Assembly (NCBI RefSeq): GCF_000282355.1
Contig: NZ_AKJL01000081.1
Coordinates: forward strand, 1-32,888
Reading direction: 5' to 3'
Origin: Pseudomonas sp. GM49
GTDB lineage: Bacteria > Pseudomonadota > Gammaproteobacteria > Pseudomonadales > Pseudomonadaceae
Length of the DNA stretch: 32,888 bases
Every line of letters begins with the position of its first letter. Position 1 is the stretch's first letter. Below are positions 25,840 through 32,888 of the stretch, piece by piece. Position numbers and translations under genes: made by a program. A model generated the notes under the pieces. It was given only the letters and a program-made list of their open reading frames with translations. It ran no database searches and was not told the DNA's origin.

Positions 25840-26169
25840 TTACGGCTCCAGCTTCTGCGGCGTTTCCTGTCCCATGCAACGCACCGCTTTTTTCTTGCCG
25901 TCGACCAGCACACCGGTCAGGCCTTTCTGCTCGGTGTCGAACAGCACCAGCACGCCATCGATGCACTGCGCCACTTGCGCGGCCGGCTCCAGTGAGACTT
26001 TGTAGTTTTCGCCCGGAATCGTCTTGAGCATGGTGAAGTCACTGAGCAGCAACGCATCCTCGGGCTTGGCGAAGTGCAGGTAGCCGTACCACCACAGGGC
26101 AGCGACGGTGCCGAGGATGCTGCAGATACCGGTGATGATCAGTGGGATGGCGTTACGTTCTTCACTCAT
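25840..26169 (-). CDS. Small one-TM hypothetical protein coupled to the hydrolase gene
   Basis: 109 aa. A single membrane helix at ~8-29 (AIPLIITGICSILGTVAALWWYGY) follows a short N-terminal cytoplasmic tail. The rest is probably periplasmic and contains two Cys (QCIDGVLVLFD and VRCMGQET) that could form a disulphide. The start overlaps the stop of the lipoprotein hydrolase by 4 nt (ATGA), so the two are translationally coupled. Not a family I recognise. Confidence 0.75.
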   Translation of the reverse strand: MSEERNAIPLIITGICSILGTVAALWWYGYLHFAKPEDALLLSDFTMLKTIPGENYKVSLEPAAQVAQCIDGVLVLFDTEQKGLTGVLVDGKKKAVRCMGQETPQKLEP

Positions 26170-27080
26170 TGCGGACTCTCTGGTGGTTCATCTTCAGAAT
26201 TCGGGGGCGCCGGGTAGTTGGGGATTTCACCCAACCGGCGCAGGCCGTTGAAATGCTGCGGGTCATCAAGATAACGCAGCATGACCTTGCGCCAGACCGG
26301 ATTGGCGAACGTCTGCACATGACCGCCACGGGTCAGTTGCAGCACCCGCGGCGGCGGCGCAGCTTGATACAGTCGGATGCCGTTGGAAAGAGGCACGATC
26401 GGATCGTCGATGCTGTGGTAGAGCAGTTTCGGCACATCCTTGAGTTGTGCCATGGCGTTGATCGCGCTGTCGCCGTCCGGTACCAGCCACGACAACGGCA
26501 CCTGGAACGGCCAGGTCAGCCACGAATTGCTCAGGGCAAACTGGCCCACGCTGCGATAACTGGCGGGTGCACCATCGAGCACGATGGCCTTGAGTTGCTT
26601 CTGGCGTTCCGGGTGCTGGACCAGATAATGCACGGCCATCGAACCACCGAGACTCTGGCCGAGCAGGATCAGCGGCTTGCCTTGAACCTGCGGCGCCTTG
26701 TCCAGCCAGGCGAACGCCGCATCGATGTCCTGATAGATCGCCGGCAGGCTCGGCTTGCCTTCGGATAAGCCGTAACCGCGATAGTCCACAAGCAACACCT
26801 GGTAACCATTTTTCGGCAACCAGAAGCTCCCGCCGAGGTGCATGGGCAGGTTTCCGCCGTTGCCGTGCAGGTGCAACACCGTGCCTTTGACCTCGACACC
26901 TGGCTTTGCCGGCAGCCACCAGGCATTCAGCTTGAGGCCATCGGCGGTGATCAGGGTGACGGTGCGGTATTCGAGCCCGGCCTTTTCCGGGGTGAACAAC
27001 TGGCCGGGTTCCGGGTAGAACAACAGCGAGCTGCAACCGCTCAAGGTCAGGAGAAGGCAGATGATGCCGAGGATTCTCAT
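26166..27080 (-). CDS. Alpha/beta-hydrolase lipoprotein
   Basis: 304 aa. MRILGIICLLLTLSGC is a lipoprotein signal (Cys16), so the enzyme is tethered in the periplasm or outer membrane. Serine-hydrolase features: oxyanion HGNGGN (72-77), VDYRGYGLSEGKPSL (98-112), nucleophile elbow GQSLGG with S143, acid HSIDDPIVP (D225/226), and H254 in RGGHVQTF. It belongs to the BEM46/YfhR-like alpha/beta-hydrolase group; the substrate is unknown. The frame is open to 27221 through a REPIN, so ATG 27080 is the correct start. 4-nt overlap with the following one-TM gene. Confidence 0.9.
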   Translation of the reverse strand: MRILGIICLLLTLSGCSSLLFYPEPGQLFTPEKAGLEYRTVTLITADGLKLNAWWLPAKPGVEVKGTVLHLHGNGGNLPMHLGGSFWLPKNGYQVLLVDYRGYGLSEGKPSLPAIYQDIDAAFAWLDKAPQVQGKPLILLGQSLGGSMAVHYLVQHPERQKQLKAIVLDGAPASYRSVGQFALSNSWLTWPFQVPLSWLVPDGDSAINAMAQLKDVPKLLYHSIDDPIVPLSNGIRLYQAAPPPRVLQLTRGGHVQTFANPVWRKVMLRYLDDPQHFNGLRRLGEIPNYPAPPNSEDEPPESPQ

Positions 27081-27118
27081 CCGTTGAAACCTTGCAAGTA
27101 TTGAGTTGGAACACATTA

Positions 27119-27213
27119 CCTGTGGGAGCGAGCTTGCTCGCGATGGCGGTGTATCAGACAACAGAAGTATTGAATGTGAGACCGCTATCGCGAGCAAGCT
27201 CGCTCCCACAGGG
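27119..27213. repeat. REPIN between the hydrolase and DUF1704 genes
   Basis: Inverted REP copies at 27119-27142 and 27188-27213. The loop starts TGGCGGTGTATCAGACAACA and matches the 25721-25814 copy. Confidence 0.88.
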
Positions 27214-27224
27214 GAATTCATTGT

Positions 27225-28502
27225 TCACAGGATGTTCGAGTAATCCGCCTCGATCCGGTCCAGGCTCAGGTGGTTGAGGAAGTTGGAGAAGCACATCCAC
27301 GCCGACAATGCGTTCATGTCGCGGAACTGTTCCGGCAGGTACTTGGGCGGTACCACCAGGCCTTCGTCCACCAACTGGCGCAAGGTACGCATGTCTTCCA
27401 GGGTGGTCTTGCCGCAGAACAACAGCGGTATCTGCTCCAGCTTGCCTTTACGCACGGCCAGTTGAATGTAGTTGTAAATCATGATGAAACCCTTGAGGTA
27501 GGACAAGTCTTTGGTAAATGGCAGACCTGTCGGCACCGAGCCGCGGAAAACGCGACTGGCGTTGCTGTAGCTCTCGGGCATTTCAAAACCTTGCTCGCGG
27601 AAGAACTCGAACACCTGCAGGAAGTCGGCCCCCTCCTCCACCATGTGAATCGCGCGCGTGCGGTTGGTCAGCTTGCGCAGGCGACTCGGGTACGAGGCGA
27701 AGGTGATGATCTCCATCAGGATCGCCAAGCCTTCCTGGGTCACCGTCGACGAGGGCGGCCCCTTGGAGAGGAAGGTGCAGATCGGCTGGTTCAGGCCGTT
27801 GAGGGTGGTGCCGACGTGCACCAGTCCTTCATGGACCTCCAGGGCGCGCACATCGCGCTGGTTGAACATCGCGTCGGAGCGGATCTTGATGTAGTCGGCG
27901 CCTGCCGCCGCATCGGCGACGATGCCATCGGACTCGAACACCCGAATGGTTTCCTCGGCTTCGCCAAACACCTTGTTCAAGCGATGCTGCAACAGATCGA
28001 CCGCGTCCTTGGCCGTCAGCGTCTTCGGTTCATCCTTGAGGTCGCCACGGCCGTCAATGTTGTTCAGGTATTCGGACAACATCATGCCCAGGTCGGACAG
28101 CGTCGGGTCGCCGGCATGGAACGCATCGGACGCGGCGCCGTACAACTCCTGGGAAATCAGGCCGAAATCCTCGGTGCCACGCGCTTCGAGCATGCGCACC
28201 ACCATGCGGTATTCCTTGCACATGCGGCGCATGATCTGGCCGACCGGGTTGAACTGGCCGAGCTGGCGGGTGATGTCGCGCTCGATGTTCTGGAACTCCA
28301 GCTTCACTTTGCTGGAATCGAACGCCAGCGGCCGATTGAGGTAGTAGTCGCGGTCCACCGCCGGCATTTCCTTGCCCTTGGCCTTGAGGAAGCCCTTGCG
28401 AATGTTGTCGTCCCATTTGACCGCATCGAGAACGCGGATCGGCGTCTGCGCCAACACGATGCGATCGGACAAAGCACGTATCGACTGTTGGTAATCGTCC
28501 AC
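27225..28502 (-). CDS. DUF1704 / 'QEGLA' protein, MATCAP-like metallocarboxypeptidase fold
   Basis: 425 aa; the annotation family is 'flavohemoglobin expression-modulating QEGLA motif protein'. The zinc-site HEGLVH is at 224-229 (HExxxH), and TQEGLAILME (255-264) supplies the QEGLA Glu as probable third ligand. Known: vertebrate DUF1704 proteins (MATCAP) are zinc tyrosine carboxypeptidases acting on tubulin with the same HExxxH. The bacterial substrate is unknown, and the flavohemoglobin link is only a name. GTG start at 28502 with AGGAG 7 nt upstream; no ATG serves. It lies 32 nt after the lipoprotein gene on the same strand. No flavohemoglobin gene is nearby. Confidence 0.88.
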   Translation of the reverse strand: MDDYQQSIRALSDRIVLAQTPIRVLDAVKWDDNIRKGFLKAKGKEMPAVDRDYYLNRPLAFDSSKVKLEFQNIERDITRQLGQFNPVGQIMRRMCKEYRMVVRMLEARGTEDFGLISQELYGAASDAFHAGDPTLSDLGMMLSEYLNNIDGRGDLKDEPKTLTAKDAVDLLQHRLNKVFGEAEETIRVFESDGIVADAAAGADYIKIRSDAMFNQRDVRALEVHEGLVHVGTTLNGLNQPICTFLSKGPPSSTVTQEGLAILMEIITFASYPSRLRKLTNRTRAIHMVEEGADFLQVFEFFREQGFEMPESYSNASRVFRGSVPTGLPFTKDLSYLKGFIMIYNYIQLAVRKGKLEQIPLLFCGKTTLEDMRTLRQLVDEGLVVPPKYLPEQFRDMNALSAWMCFSNFLNHLSLDRIEADYSNIL

Positions 28503-28534
28503 GCGAAACTCCTGTAAAAACCTGTTGGTGCCGG

Positions 28535-29089
28535 TTATTTGGCTTTGGCCTGACGCTGATAGCGCACCGCTTCGACGAACACATCGGAATTGGCCGGGTC
28601 GTCGAGGTAGGCGGCGACTTGATCCATGTTGCTGTCGATCAATACGCCTTCGCCGTCGTTGGTCTGGAAGCTTTCACCGCTCAGAGCTTTTTGCTTCATG
28701 GCCTGGTTGATCTGGTCGAGGTCGAGGTTGTAGATCACCAGCTCATGCTTGTCGGTCAACTCAAACCCGCCAATGGTGAAATGCCCGCCGAATTGCGCCG
28801 GCACCTTCGCCGACAGATACCAGCGGTTGCCATGACGCGACAGGGTGAACGGATAGGCTTCACGTTCCCTGGGCCGAGCGCGGTAGTAGCTGACGGCCTG
28901 ATAGCGGTTGTCGCCGATGCGGGTCAGTTCGAGGTTGAGCGGCTCGCCCCAGGCATTGGTGCTGGTCCATTTGCCGAGCAATCCTTTGGGCGCGGGTTCG
29001 CTTGCAGGCAGCGGTTCCTTGAAGGTCACCAGACAGCCACTGAGCAGCAGGAACGACAAGGCGATCACAACGACACGCCAGGCTTTCAT
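28535..29089 (-). CDS. Putative lipoprotein of unknown function
   Basis: 184 aa. MKAWRVVVIALSFLLLSGC is a clear lipoprotein signal (Cys19), then LVTFKEPLPASEPAPKGLLG as a Pro-rich linker. The mature domain starts with KWTSTNAWGEPLNLELTRIG and reads as an antiparallel beta-rich (lipocalin-like) pattern: RYQAVSYYRARPRERE, RWYLSAKVPAQFGGHF, DKHELVIYNLD. The ATG at 29089 has GGGAG 7 nt upstream. It is 32 nt upstream of DUF1704 and probably in one transcript. Family not named from sequence alone. Confidence 0.8.
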   Translation of the reverse strand: MKAWRVVVIALSFLLLSGCLVTFKEPLPASEPAPKGLLGKWTSTNAWGEPLNLELTRIGDNRYQAVSYYRARPREREAYPFTLSRHGNRWYLSAKVPAQFGGHFTIGGFELTDKHELVIYNLDLDQINQAMKQKALSGESFQTNDGEGVLIDSNMDQVAAYLDDPANSDVFVEAVRYQRQAKAK

Positions 29090-29129
29090 TCAATACTCCC
29101 TATGAAACATACGCCCCTCGCGCTGACCG

Positions 29130-29153
29130 GTAGCAGCTGCCGAAGGCTGCTAC
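29130..29153. repeat. 8-bp palindrome, possible terminator/REP relative
   Basis: GTAGCAGC (29130-29137) and GCTGCTAC (29146-29153) around TGCCGAAG. It lies 17 bp after the TetR stop codon, and the sequence resembles another dispersed Pseudomonas palindrome. No T-run. Confidence 0.5.
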
Positions 29154-29169
29154 GGGGACGGCGCTCAAC

Positions 29170-29886
29170 TCACACCGACGCCAGCACCAGGTGCATGTAG
29201 CGCGTCAGGATGCCGAGCATTTCCTCTTCGGCGGCAGGCTCTTCTACGTTGAGCAGCCCCTGATATTCCATCCGGCCGATAATCGCCGTCAACACCTTGG
29301 CATCCTGGTGCGGCTCGCGCGAGCCCAACACCTGGAACAGCTGGCAAGAGCCCTGCAACAGGATTTGCTGATGCGAGCGCACCAGCTCGGCCAGGCGCGG
29401 GTTGAGCAATGCCTCCTGGCGGAACGCCTGCTCGGCCATCAAATGTTCACGGCGATTGACCAGTTGCCGATGAACGTAATCGGTCATCAGCCGCGCAATA
29501 TCGTCCGCCAGTTTCGAGCGCGCCTGCGGGCTGCCGTCGCCACTGTCGATCATTTCACGCAACAAGCCTTCGTTGTTCACCCACAGCTTGCCCATGTACG
29601 CCGCACTGCGTTCCACGTATTGGGCAAAGGTGTCGGTGAGCAAGTCATCGATATCCTTGAAATAGTAAGTGGTCGCCGACAACGGCACTTGCGCCTCGGC
29701 GGCCACCGCACGGTGCCGTACGGCGCGCACGCCATCGCGCACGACAATGCGCATCGCGGCGTCGAGAATGTCCTGTCGACGCTGCTCGCTGCCCTGTCGG
29801 CTGGCCTTGCGGCCCTGGTACTGAACACTTTCAGCGACCGCAGTGGCGATACCCGCTGCACCTTCTTGAGCCATTGCACGAATCAC
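29170..29886 (-). CDS. TetR-family transcriptional regulator
   Basis: 238 aa. DNA-binding domain RRQDILDAAMRIVVRDGVRA, then the helix-turn-helix VRHRAVAAEAQVPLSATTYYF at ~56-76 and KDIDDLLTDTF. An unusual 35-residue N-terminal tail (MIRAMAQEGAAGIATAV, then basic KASRQGSEQRR) precedes the domain. GTG 29886 is chosen because AGAGGA is ~10 nt upstream; the ATG at 29874 would be 22 nt away. It lies downstream of lysS after a strong terminator, as in P. aeruginosa. Target genes not evident; it could regulate the lipoprotein and DUF1704 genes downstream. Confidence 0.88.
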   Translation of the reverse strand: MIRAMAQEGAAGIATAVAESVQYQGRKASRQGSEQRRQDILDAAMRIVVRDGVRAVRHRAVAAEAQVPLSATTYYFKDIDDLLTDTFAQYVERSAAYMGKLWVNNEGLLREMIDSGDGSPQARSKLADDIARLMTDYVHRQLVNRREHLMAEQAFRQEALLNPRLAELVRSHQQILLQGSCQLFQVLGSREPHQDAKVLTAIIGRMEYQGLLNVEEPAAEEEMLGILTRYMHLVLASV

Positions 29887-29948
29887 GACAGGTATTTCCT
29901 CTCAGATGAAAGTAACAAGTTGATACGTTTGTACCAGACAGGCAATAA

Positions 29949-29974
29949 AAAACCGCCTGAAAAGGCGGTTTTTT
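29949..29974. terminator. Bidirectional terminator after lysS
   Basis: AAAACCGCCT (29949-29958) pairs with AGGCGGTTTT (29963-29972) over a GAAA tetraloop. T-runs occur on both strands. It lies 14 nt after the lysS stop on the minus strand. Confidence 0.92.
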
Positions 29975-29985
29975 AATTGAAACAC

Positions 29986-31488
29986 TTACGCTTGCGGCCG
30001 CATGTGCGGGAACAGGATCACGTCGCGGATCGACGGGGAGTTGGTCAGCAGCATCACCAGGCGGTCGATGCCGATACCTTCACCCGCCGTTGGCGGCATG
30101 CCGTACTCCAGCGCACGAACGAAGTCGGCGTCGTAGTGCATGGCTTCGTCGTCACCGGCGTCCTTGTCGGCCACCTGAGCCATGAAGCGCTCGGCCTGGT
30201 CTTCCGCGTCGTTCAACTCGGAGTAGGCGTTGGCGATTTCACGACCACCGATGAACAATTCGAAACGGTCGGTGACGTTCGGGTTCTCGTCGTTACGACG
30301 GGCCAGTGGCGACACTTCGAACGGGTACTGGGTAATGAAGTGCGGCTGTTCCAGCTTGTGCTCGACCAGCTCTTCGAAAATCATCACCTGCAGCTTGCCC
30401 AGGCCTTCGAAGCCCAACACCTTGGCGCCTGCTTTCTTGGCGATGGCGCGGGCCTTGTCAATGTCGTTCAGGTCGTCAGCGGTCAGCTCAGGGTTGTACT
30501 TGAGGATCGAGTCGAACACCGACAGACGCACGAACGGCTCGCCGAAGTGGAACACCTTGTCGCCGTACGGCACGTCGGTGCTGCCCAGAACCAGCTGAGC
30601 CAGTTCGCGGAACAGCTCTTCGGTCAGGTCCATGTTGTCTTCGTAGTCGGCGTAGGCCTGATAGAACTCCAACATGGTGAATTCAGGGTTGTGACGAGTC
30701 GAAACGCCTTCGTTACGGAAGTTGCGGTTGATCTCGAACACTTTCTCGAAGCCGCCGACAACAAGGCGCTTGAGGTACAGCTCCGGCGCGATACGCAGGA
30801 ACATGCCCATGTCCAGCGCATTGTGGTGAGTTTCGAACGGCTTGGCTGCCGCGCCGCCCGGAATGGTTTGCAGCATCGGCGTTTCCACTTCCAGGAAGTC
30901 ACGCTTCATCAGGAAACTGCGGATGTGAGCAATGACTTGCGAACGCACGCGGAAGGTCTGGCGCACGTCCTCGTTGACGATCAGGTCAACGTAGCGCTGG
31001 CGGTAGCGCTGTTCGGTGTCGGTCAGGCCGTGGTGCTTGTCCGGCAGCGGGCGAAGGGATTTGGTCAGCAGGCGCACGCTGGTCATTTCAACGTACAGGT
31101 CGCCCTTGCCGGAACGGGCCAGGGTGCCTTCGGCGGCAATGATGTCGCCCATGTCCCAGGTTTTCACCGCGGCCAGGGTTTCTTCGGACAGGGTCTTGCG
31201 GTTGACGTAGACCTGGATGCGACCGGTCATGTCCTGGATCACCATGAACGAGCCACGGTTGAGCATGATACGACCGGCAACCTTGACCGGGATCGCAGCC
31301 TCTGCCAGCTCTTCCTTGGTCTTGTCCGCGTACTGTTTCTGCAGTTGTTCGCAGTAGTTTTCGCGGCGGAAGTCGTTGGGGAAGGCATTGCCCTTGGCGC
31401 GCTCGGCAGCAAGCTTTTCCTTGCGCAGGGCGATCAGGGAGTTTTCTTCCTGTTGCAGGGCTTGCGGGTCGAGTTCTAGGTCGCTCAT
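29986..31488 (-). CDS. lysS: Lysyl-tRNA synthetase (class II)
   Basis: ATP-dependent charging of tRNA-Lys. 500 aa. OB-fold anticodon-binding domain at ~60-150 ([20 protein letters not shown]), class II motif 1 (~177-206), motif 2 [18 protein letters not shown] (257-274), and motif 3 [19 protein letters not shown] near the C-terminus (ends FPHMRPQA). The start at 31488 gives MSDLELDPQ; the frame extends upstream through REP-like hairpins without a start context. The ribosome site is weak (AAAGA). prfB precedes it, the common prfB-lysS arrangement. Confidence 0.97.
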   Translation of the reverse strand: MSDLELDPQALQQEENSLIALRKEKLAAERAKGNAFPNDFRRENYCEQLQKQYADKTKEELAEAAIPVKVAGRIMLNRGSFMVIQDMTGRIQVYVNRKTLSEETLAAVKTWDMGDIIAAEGTLARSGKGDLYVEMTSVRLLTKSLRPLPDKHHGLTDTEQRYRQRYVDLIVNEDVRQTFRVRSQVIAHIRSFLMKRDFLEVETPMLQTIPGGAAAKPFETHHNALDMGMFLRIAPELYLKRLVVGGFEKVFEINRNFRNEGVSTRHNPEFTMLEFYQAYADYEDNMDLTEELFRELAQLVLGSTDVPYGDKVFHFGEPFVRLSVFDSILKYNPELTADDLNDIDKARAIAKKAGAKVLGFEGLGKLQVMIFEELVEHKLEQPHFITQYPFEVSPLARRNDENPNVTDRFELFIGGREIANAYSELNDAEDQAERFMAQVADKDAGDDEAMHYDADFVRALEYGMPPTAGEGIGIDRLVMLLTNSPSIRDVILFPHMRPQA

Positions 31489-31518
31489 GTCTTTAAATAT
31501 TCCATCACAGGTTCGTTG

Positions 31519-31566
31519 CCCCCAGGCCTGCGGCCTGGGGATCGCCGGCAAGCCGGCTCCTACAAG
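31519..31566. repeat. Two adjacent hairpins of REP-like sequence between prfB and lysS
   Basis: CCCCAGGCC-TGC-GGCCTGGGG (31520-31540) and GCCGGC-AA-GCCGGC (31544-31557), the second followed by TCCTACAAGG, as in a Pseudomonas REP. No T-run, so read-through from prfB into lysS is plausible, with attenuation possible. Confidence 0.65.
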
Positions 31567-31603
31567 GGATCGCGGGGAGTCAGCCGATCCGGTATTGCAT
31601 TGC

Positions 31604-32699
31604 TTACAGCCCGGACTTCAGGCTCGCTTCCAGGTATTCGTCGATGTCGCCATCGAGCACCTTGTCACAGTCGCTGCGTTCGATGTTGGTGCGCAGATCC
31701 TTGATCCGCGAGGCATCGAGCACATACGAACGGATCTGATGACCCCAGCCGATATCGGACTTGGTGTCTTCCAGCGCCTGGGACGCCGCGTTGCGCTTCT
31801 GCATTTCCTGCTCGTACAACTTGGCCCGCAGCATTTTCATGGCGGTGTCTTTGTTGGCGTGCTGGGAACGTTCGTTCTGGCAGCTGACCACGGTGTTGGT
31901 CGGTACGTGGGTGATACGTACGGCCGAGTCGGTGGTGTTTACGTGCTGACCACCGGCACCCGAGGAACGATAGGTGTCGATCCGCAAGTCTGCCGGGTTG
32001 ATTTCGATTTCCACCTTGTCATCGATCTCTGGCGAGACGAACACCGCGCTGAACGAGGTGTGGCGACGGTTGCCGGAGTCGAACGGGCTCTTGCGCACCA
32101 GACGGTGCACGCCGATTTCGGTCCGCAACCAGCCAAACGCGTATTCGCCCTTGATGTGCACGGTCGCGCCCTTGATCCCGGCGACTTCACCGGCGGACAG
32201 TTCCATGATGGTCGCGTCGAAACCGCGTTTGTCGGCCCAGCGCAGGTACATGCGCAGCAAAATGTTGGCCCAGTCCTGGGCTTCGGTGCCGCCGGAACCG
32301 GCCTGGATGTCCAGATAGGCGTTGTTCGGGTCCATTTCGTGGCTGAACATGCGACGGAATTCCAGCTTGGCCAGACTTTCCTCGAGTCGGGCCAGCTCGG
32401 CGACGACATCGTCCACTGCGCCTTCGTCGTTTTCTTCGACGGCCATGTCCAGCAGGTCGCGGCAATCGGCCAGACCGGTGTTCAACCCGTCGAGGGTATC
32501 GACGATTTGCGCCAGCGCAGCGCGCTCGCGGCCCAATTCCTGGGCGTATTCAGGTTTGTTCCAGACACTCGGATCTTCAAGCTCGCGATTGACTTCGGTC
32601 AGACGCTCATGCTTTTGATCGTAGTCAAAGATACCCCCGAATAGTTTCGGAGCGCTCGGACAGGTCCTTGATGGTGTTCAGGATCGGGTTGATTTCCAT
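31604..32699 (-). CDS. prfB: Peptide chain release factor 2 (programmed +1 frameshift)
   Basis: Reads UGA/UAA stop codons and triggers peptide release. 364 aa in total. The ORF starts at ATG 32699 ([20 protein letters not shown]), reaches in-frame TGA at 32627-32625 after 24 codons, and resumes in the +1 frame as [13 protein letters not shown] from 32626. The stop-recognition tripeptide SPF is at 204-206 ([15 protein letters not shown]), and the catalytic GGQ at 249-251 ([14 protein letters not shown]). The C-terminal end is EASLKSGL. Ends 115 nt before lysS. The -10 of a likely promoter is at 32739-32744. This must be annotated as one joined CDS (join of 32699-32628 and 32626-31604 on the minus strand). 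Confidence 0.96.
32624..32639 (-). promoter_or_regulatory. prfB autoregulatory frameshift site
   Basis: CGG-GGG-TAT-CTT-TGA-C on the minus strand: an internal Shine-Dalgarno-like GGGGG, the slippery CTT, and a UGA followed by C (poor termination context). This is the conserved site by which RF2 senses its own level. Confidence 0.95.
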
Positions 32700-32738
32700 G
32701 ACGGGCAGCACTCGTTGGCGAACTTTTGAAAGCCGGCG

Positions 32739-32744
32739 AGTATA
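32739..32744 (-). promoter_or_regulatory. Candidate -10 box for prfB
   Basis: TATACT on the minus strand, 40 nt from the prfB ATG. The hexamer 17 bp upstream is a poor -35 match. In 32745-32846 there is only a small CCCGC-ATG-GCGGG hairpin (32768-32780). Confidence 0.35.
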
Positions 32745-32846
32745 CCGTAATCAAGCAGTCCCGGCAGCCCGCATGGCGGGTTTACCGGCGAATGGTTTCA
32801 GTCAGCGGCCACCTGCCAACTGCAAATCAAGCAGTCACCACCCACC

Positions 32847-32888
32847 TGTGGCGAGGGGGCTTGCCCCCGTTGGGTCGCGAAGCGGCCC
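32847..32888. repeat. REP-like repeat at the right edge
   Basis: TGTGGCGAGGGGGCTTGCCC, continuing with CCCGTTGGGTCGCGAAGC, contains GGGGGC-TT-GCCCCC. This matches another short dispersed repeat of fluorescent pseudomonads as I remember it. It runs to the window end, so its extent is unknown. Confidence 0.6.

Noticed and set aside
27081..27221. Longer start for the alpha/beta-hydrolase
   Set aside because: The added residues come from a REPIN and would place the lipoprotein signal in the middle of the protein.

Overview
The window reads as chromosomal DNA of a fluorescent Pseudomonas (P. fluorescens group). The evidence is the high GC content, repeated copies of a GAGCGAGCTTGCTCGC-type REP palindrome typical of these genomes, and a gene order I recognise from P. 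aeruginosa. ndvB-dapE-rlmA-(hypothetical)-csp at 796-6388 corresponds to the PA1163-PA1159 neighbourhood. plsB...mexK-mexJ-mexL-rsmJ...tsaB-adk-ppc...TetR-lysS-prfB at 6625-32699 corresponds to the PA3673-PA3701 neighbourhood. The two blocks meet between csp and plsB near 6400-6620. Locus numbers are from memory, not from a search.

Layout. 1-577: 5' part of tcdA (tRNA ct6A). 796-6388: ndvB (GH17-GT2 beta-glucan synthase), dapE (lysine/peptidoglycan), rlmA (23S rRNA methylation), a small hypothetical, and a divergent cold-shock gene with a ~100-nt leader. 6625-10846: plsB (phospholipid entry step), two tandem YbaY/YscW-like proteins (one without an export signal, one lipoprotein), and a DUF4197 periplasmic protein. 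10871-12032: an accessory island with a broken DUF6124-like gene on the minus strand preceded by a well-structured RNA leader, three REP copies spaced 71-72 bp apart, and a ~300-bp multi-hairpin repeat. 12033-16937: mexK and mexJ (RND pump and adaptor) with the divergent TetR repressor mexL. 17050-20593: rsmJ, an internally duplicated hypothetical, and a three-gene operon (small protein, DUF72, ICL/PEPM family). 20827-25161: tsaB, adk, ppc. 25363-29089: a small conserved protein, a one-TM protein coupled to a lipoprotein hydrolase, a DUF1704 metallopeptidase-like protein, and a lipoprotein. 29170-32699: TetR regulator, lysS, and prfB with its programmed +1 frameshift.

Most genes are housekeeping: translation and RNA modification (tcdA, rlmA, rsmJ, tsaB, lysS, prfB), central metabolism (ppc, adk, dapE) and envelope (plsB, ndvB, lipoproteins). 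The most unusual signal is the leader at 11163-11319 on the minus strand. It has a good promoter, a long closing helix, a cUUCGg hairpin that competes with another helix, and an apical-loop octamer (CCUAACGA) perfectly complementary to the octamer overlapping the Shine-Dalgarno of the downstream gene. It looks like a translation-controlling RNA. Nothing here was tested by folding or database search.
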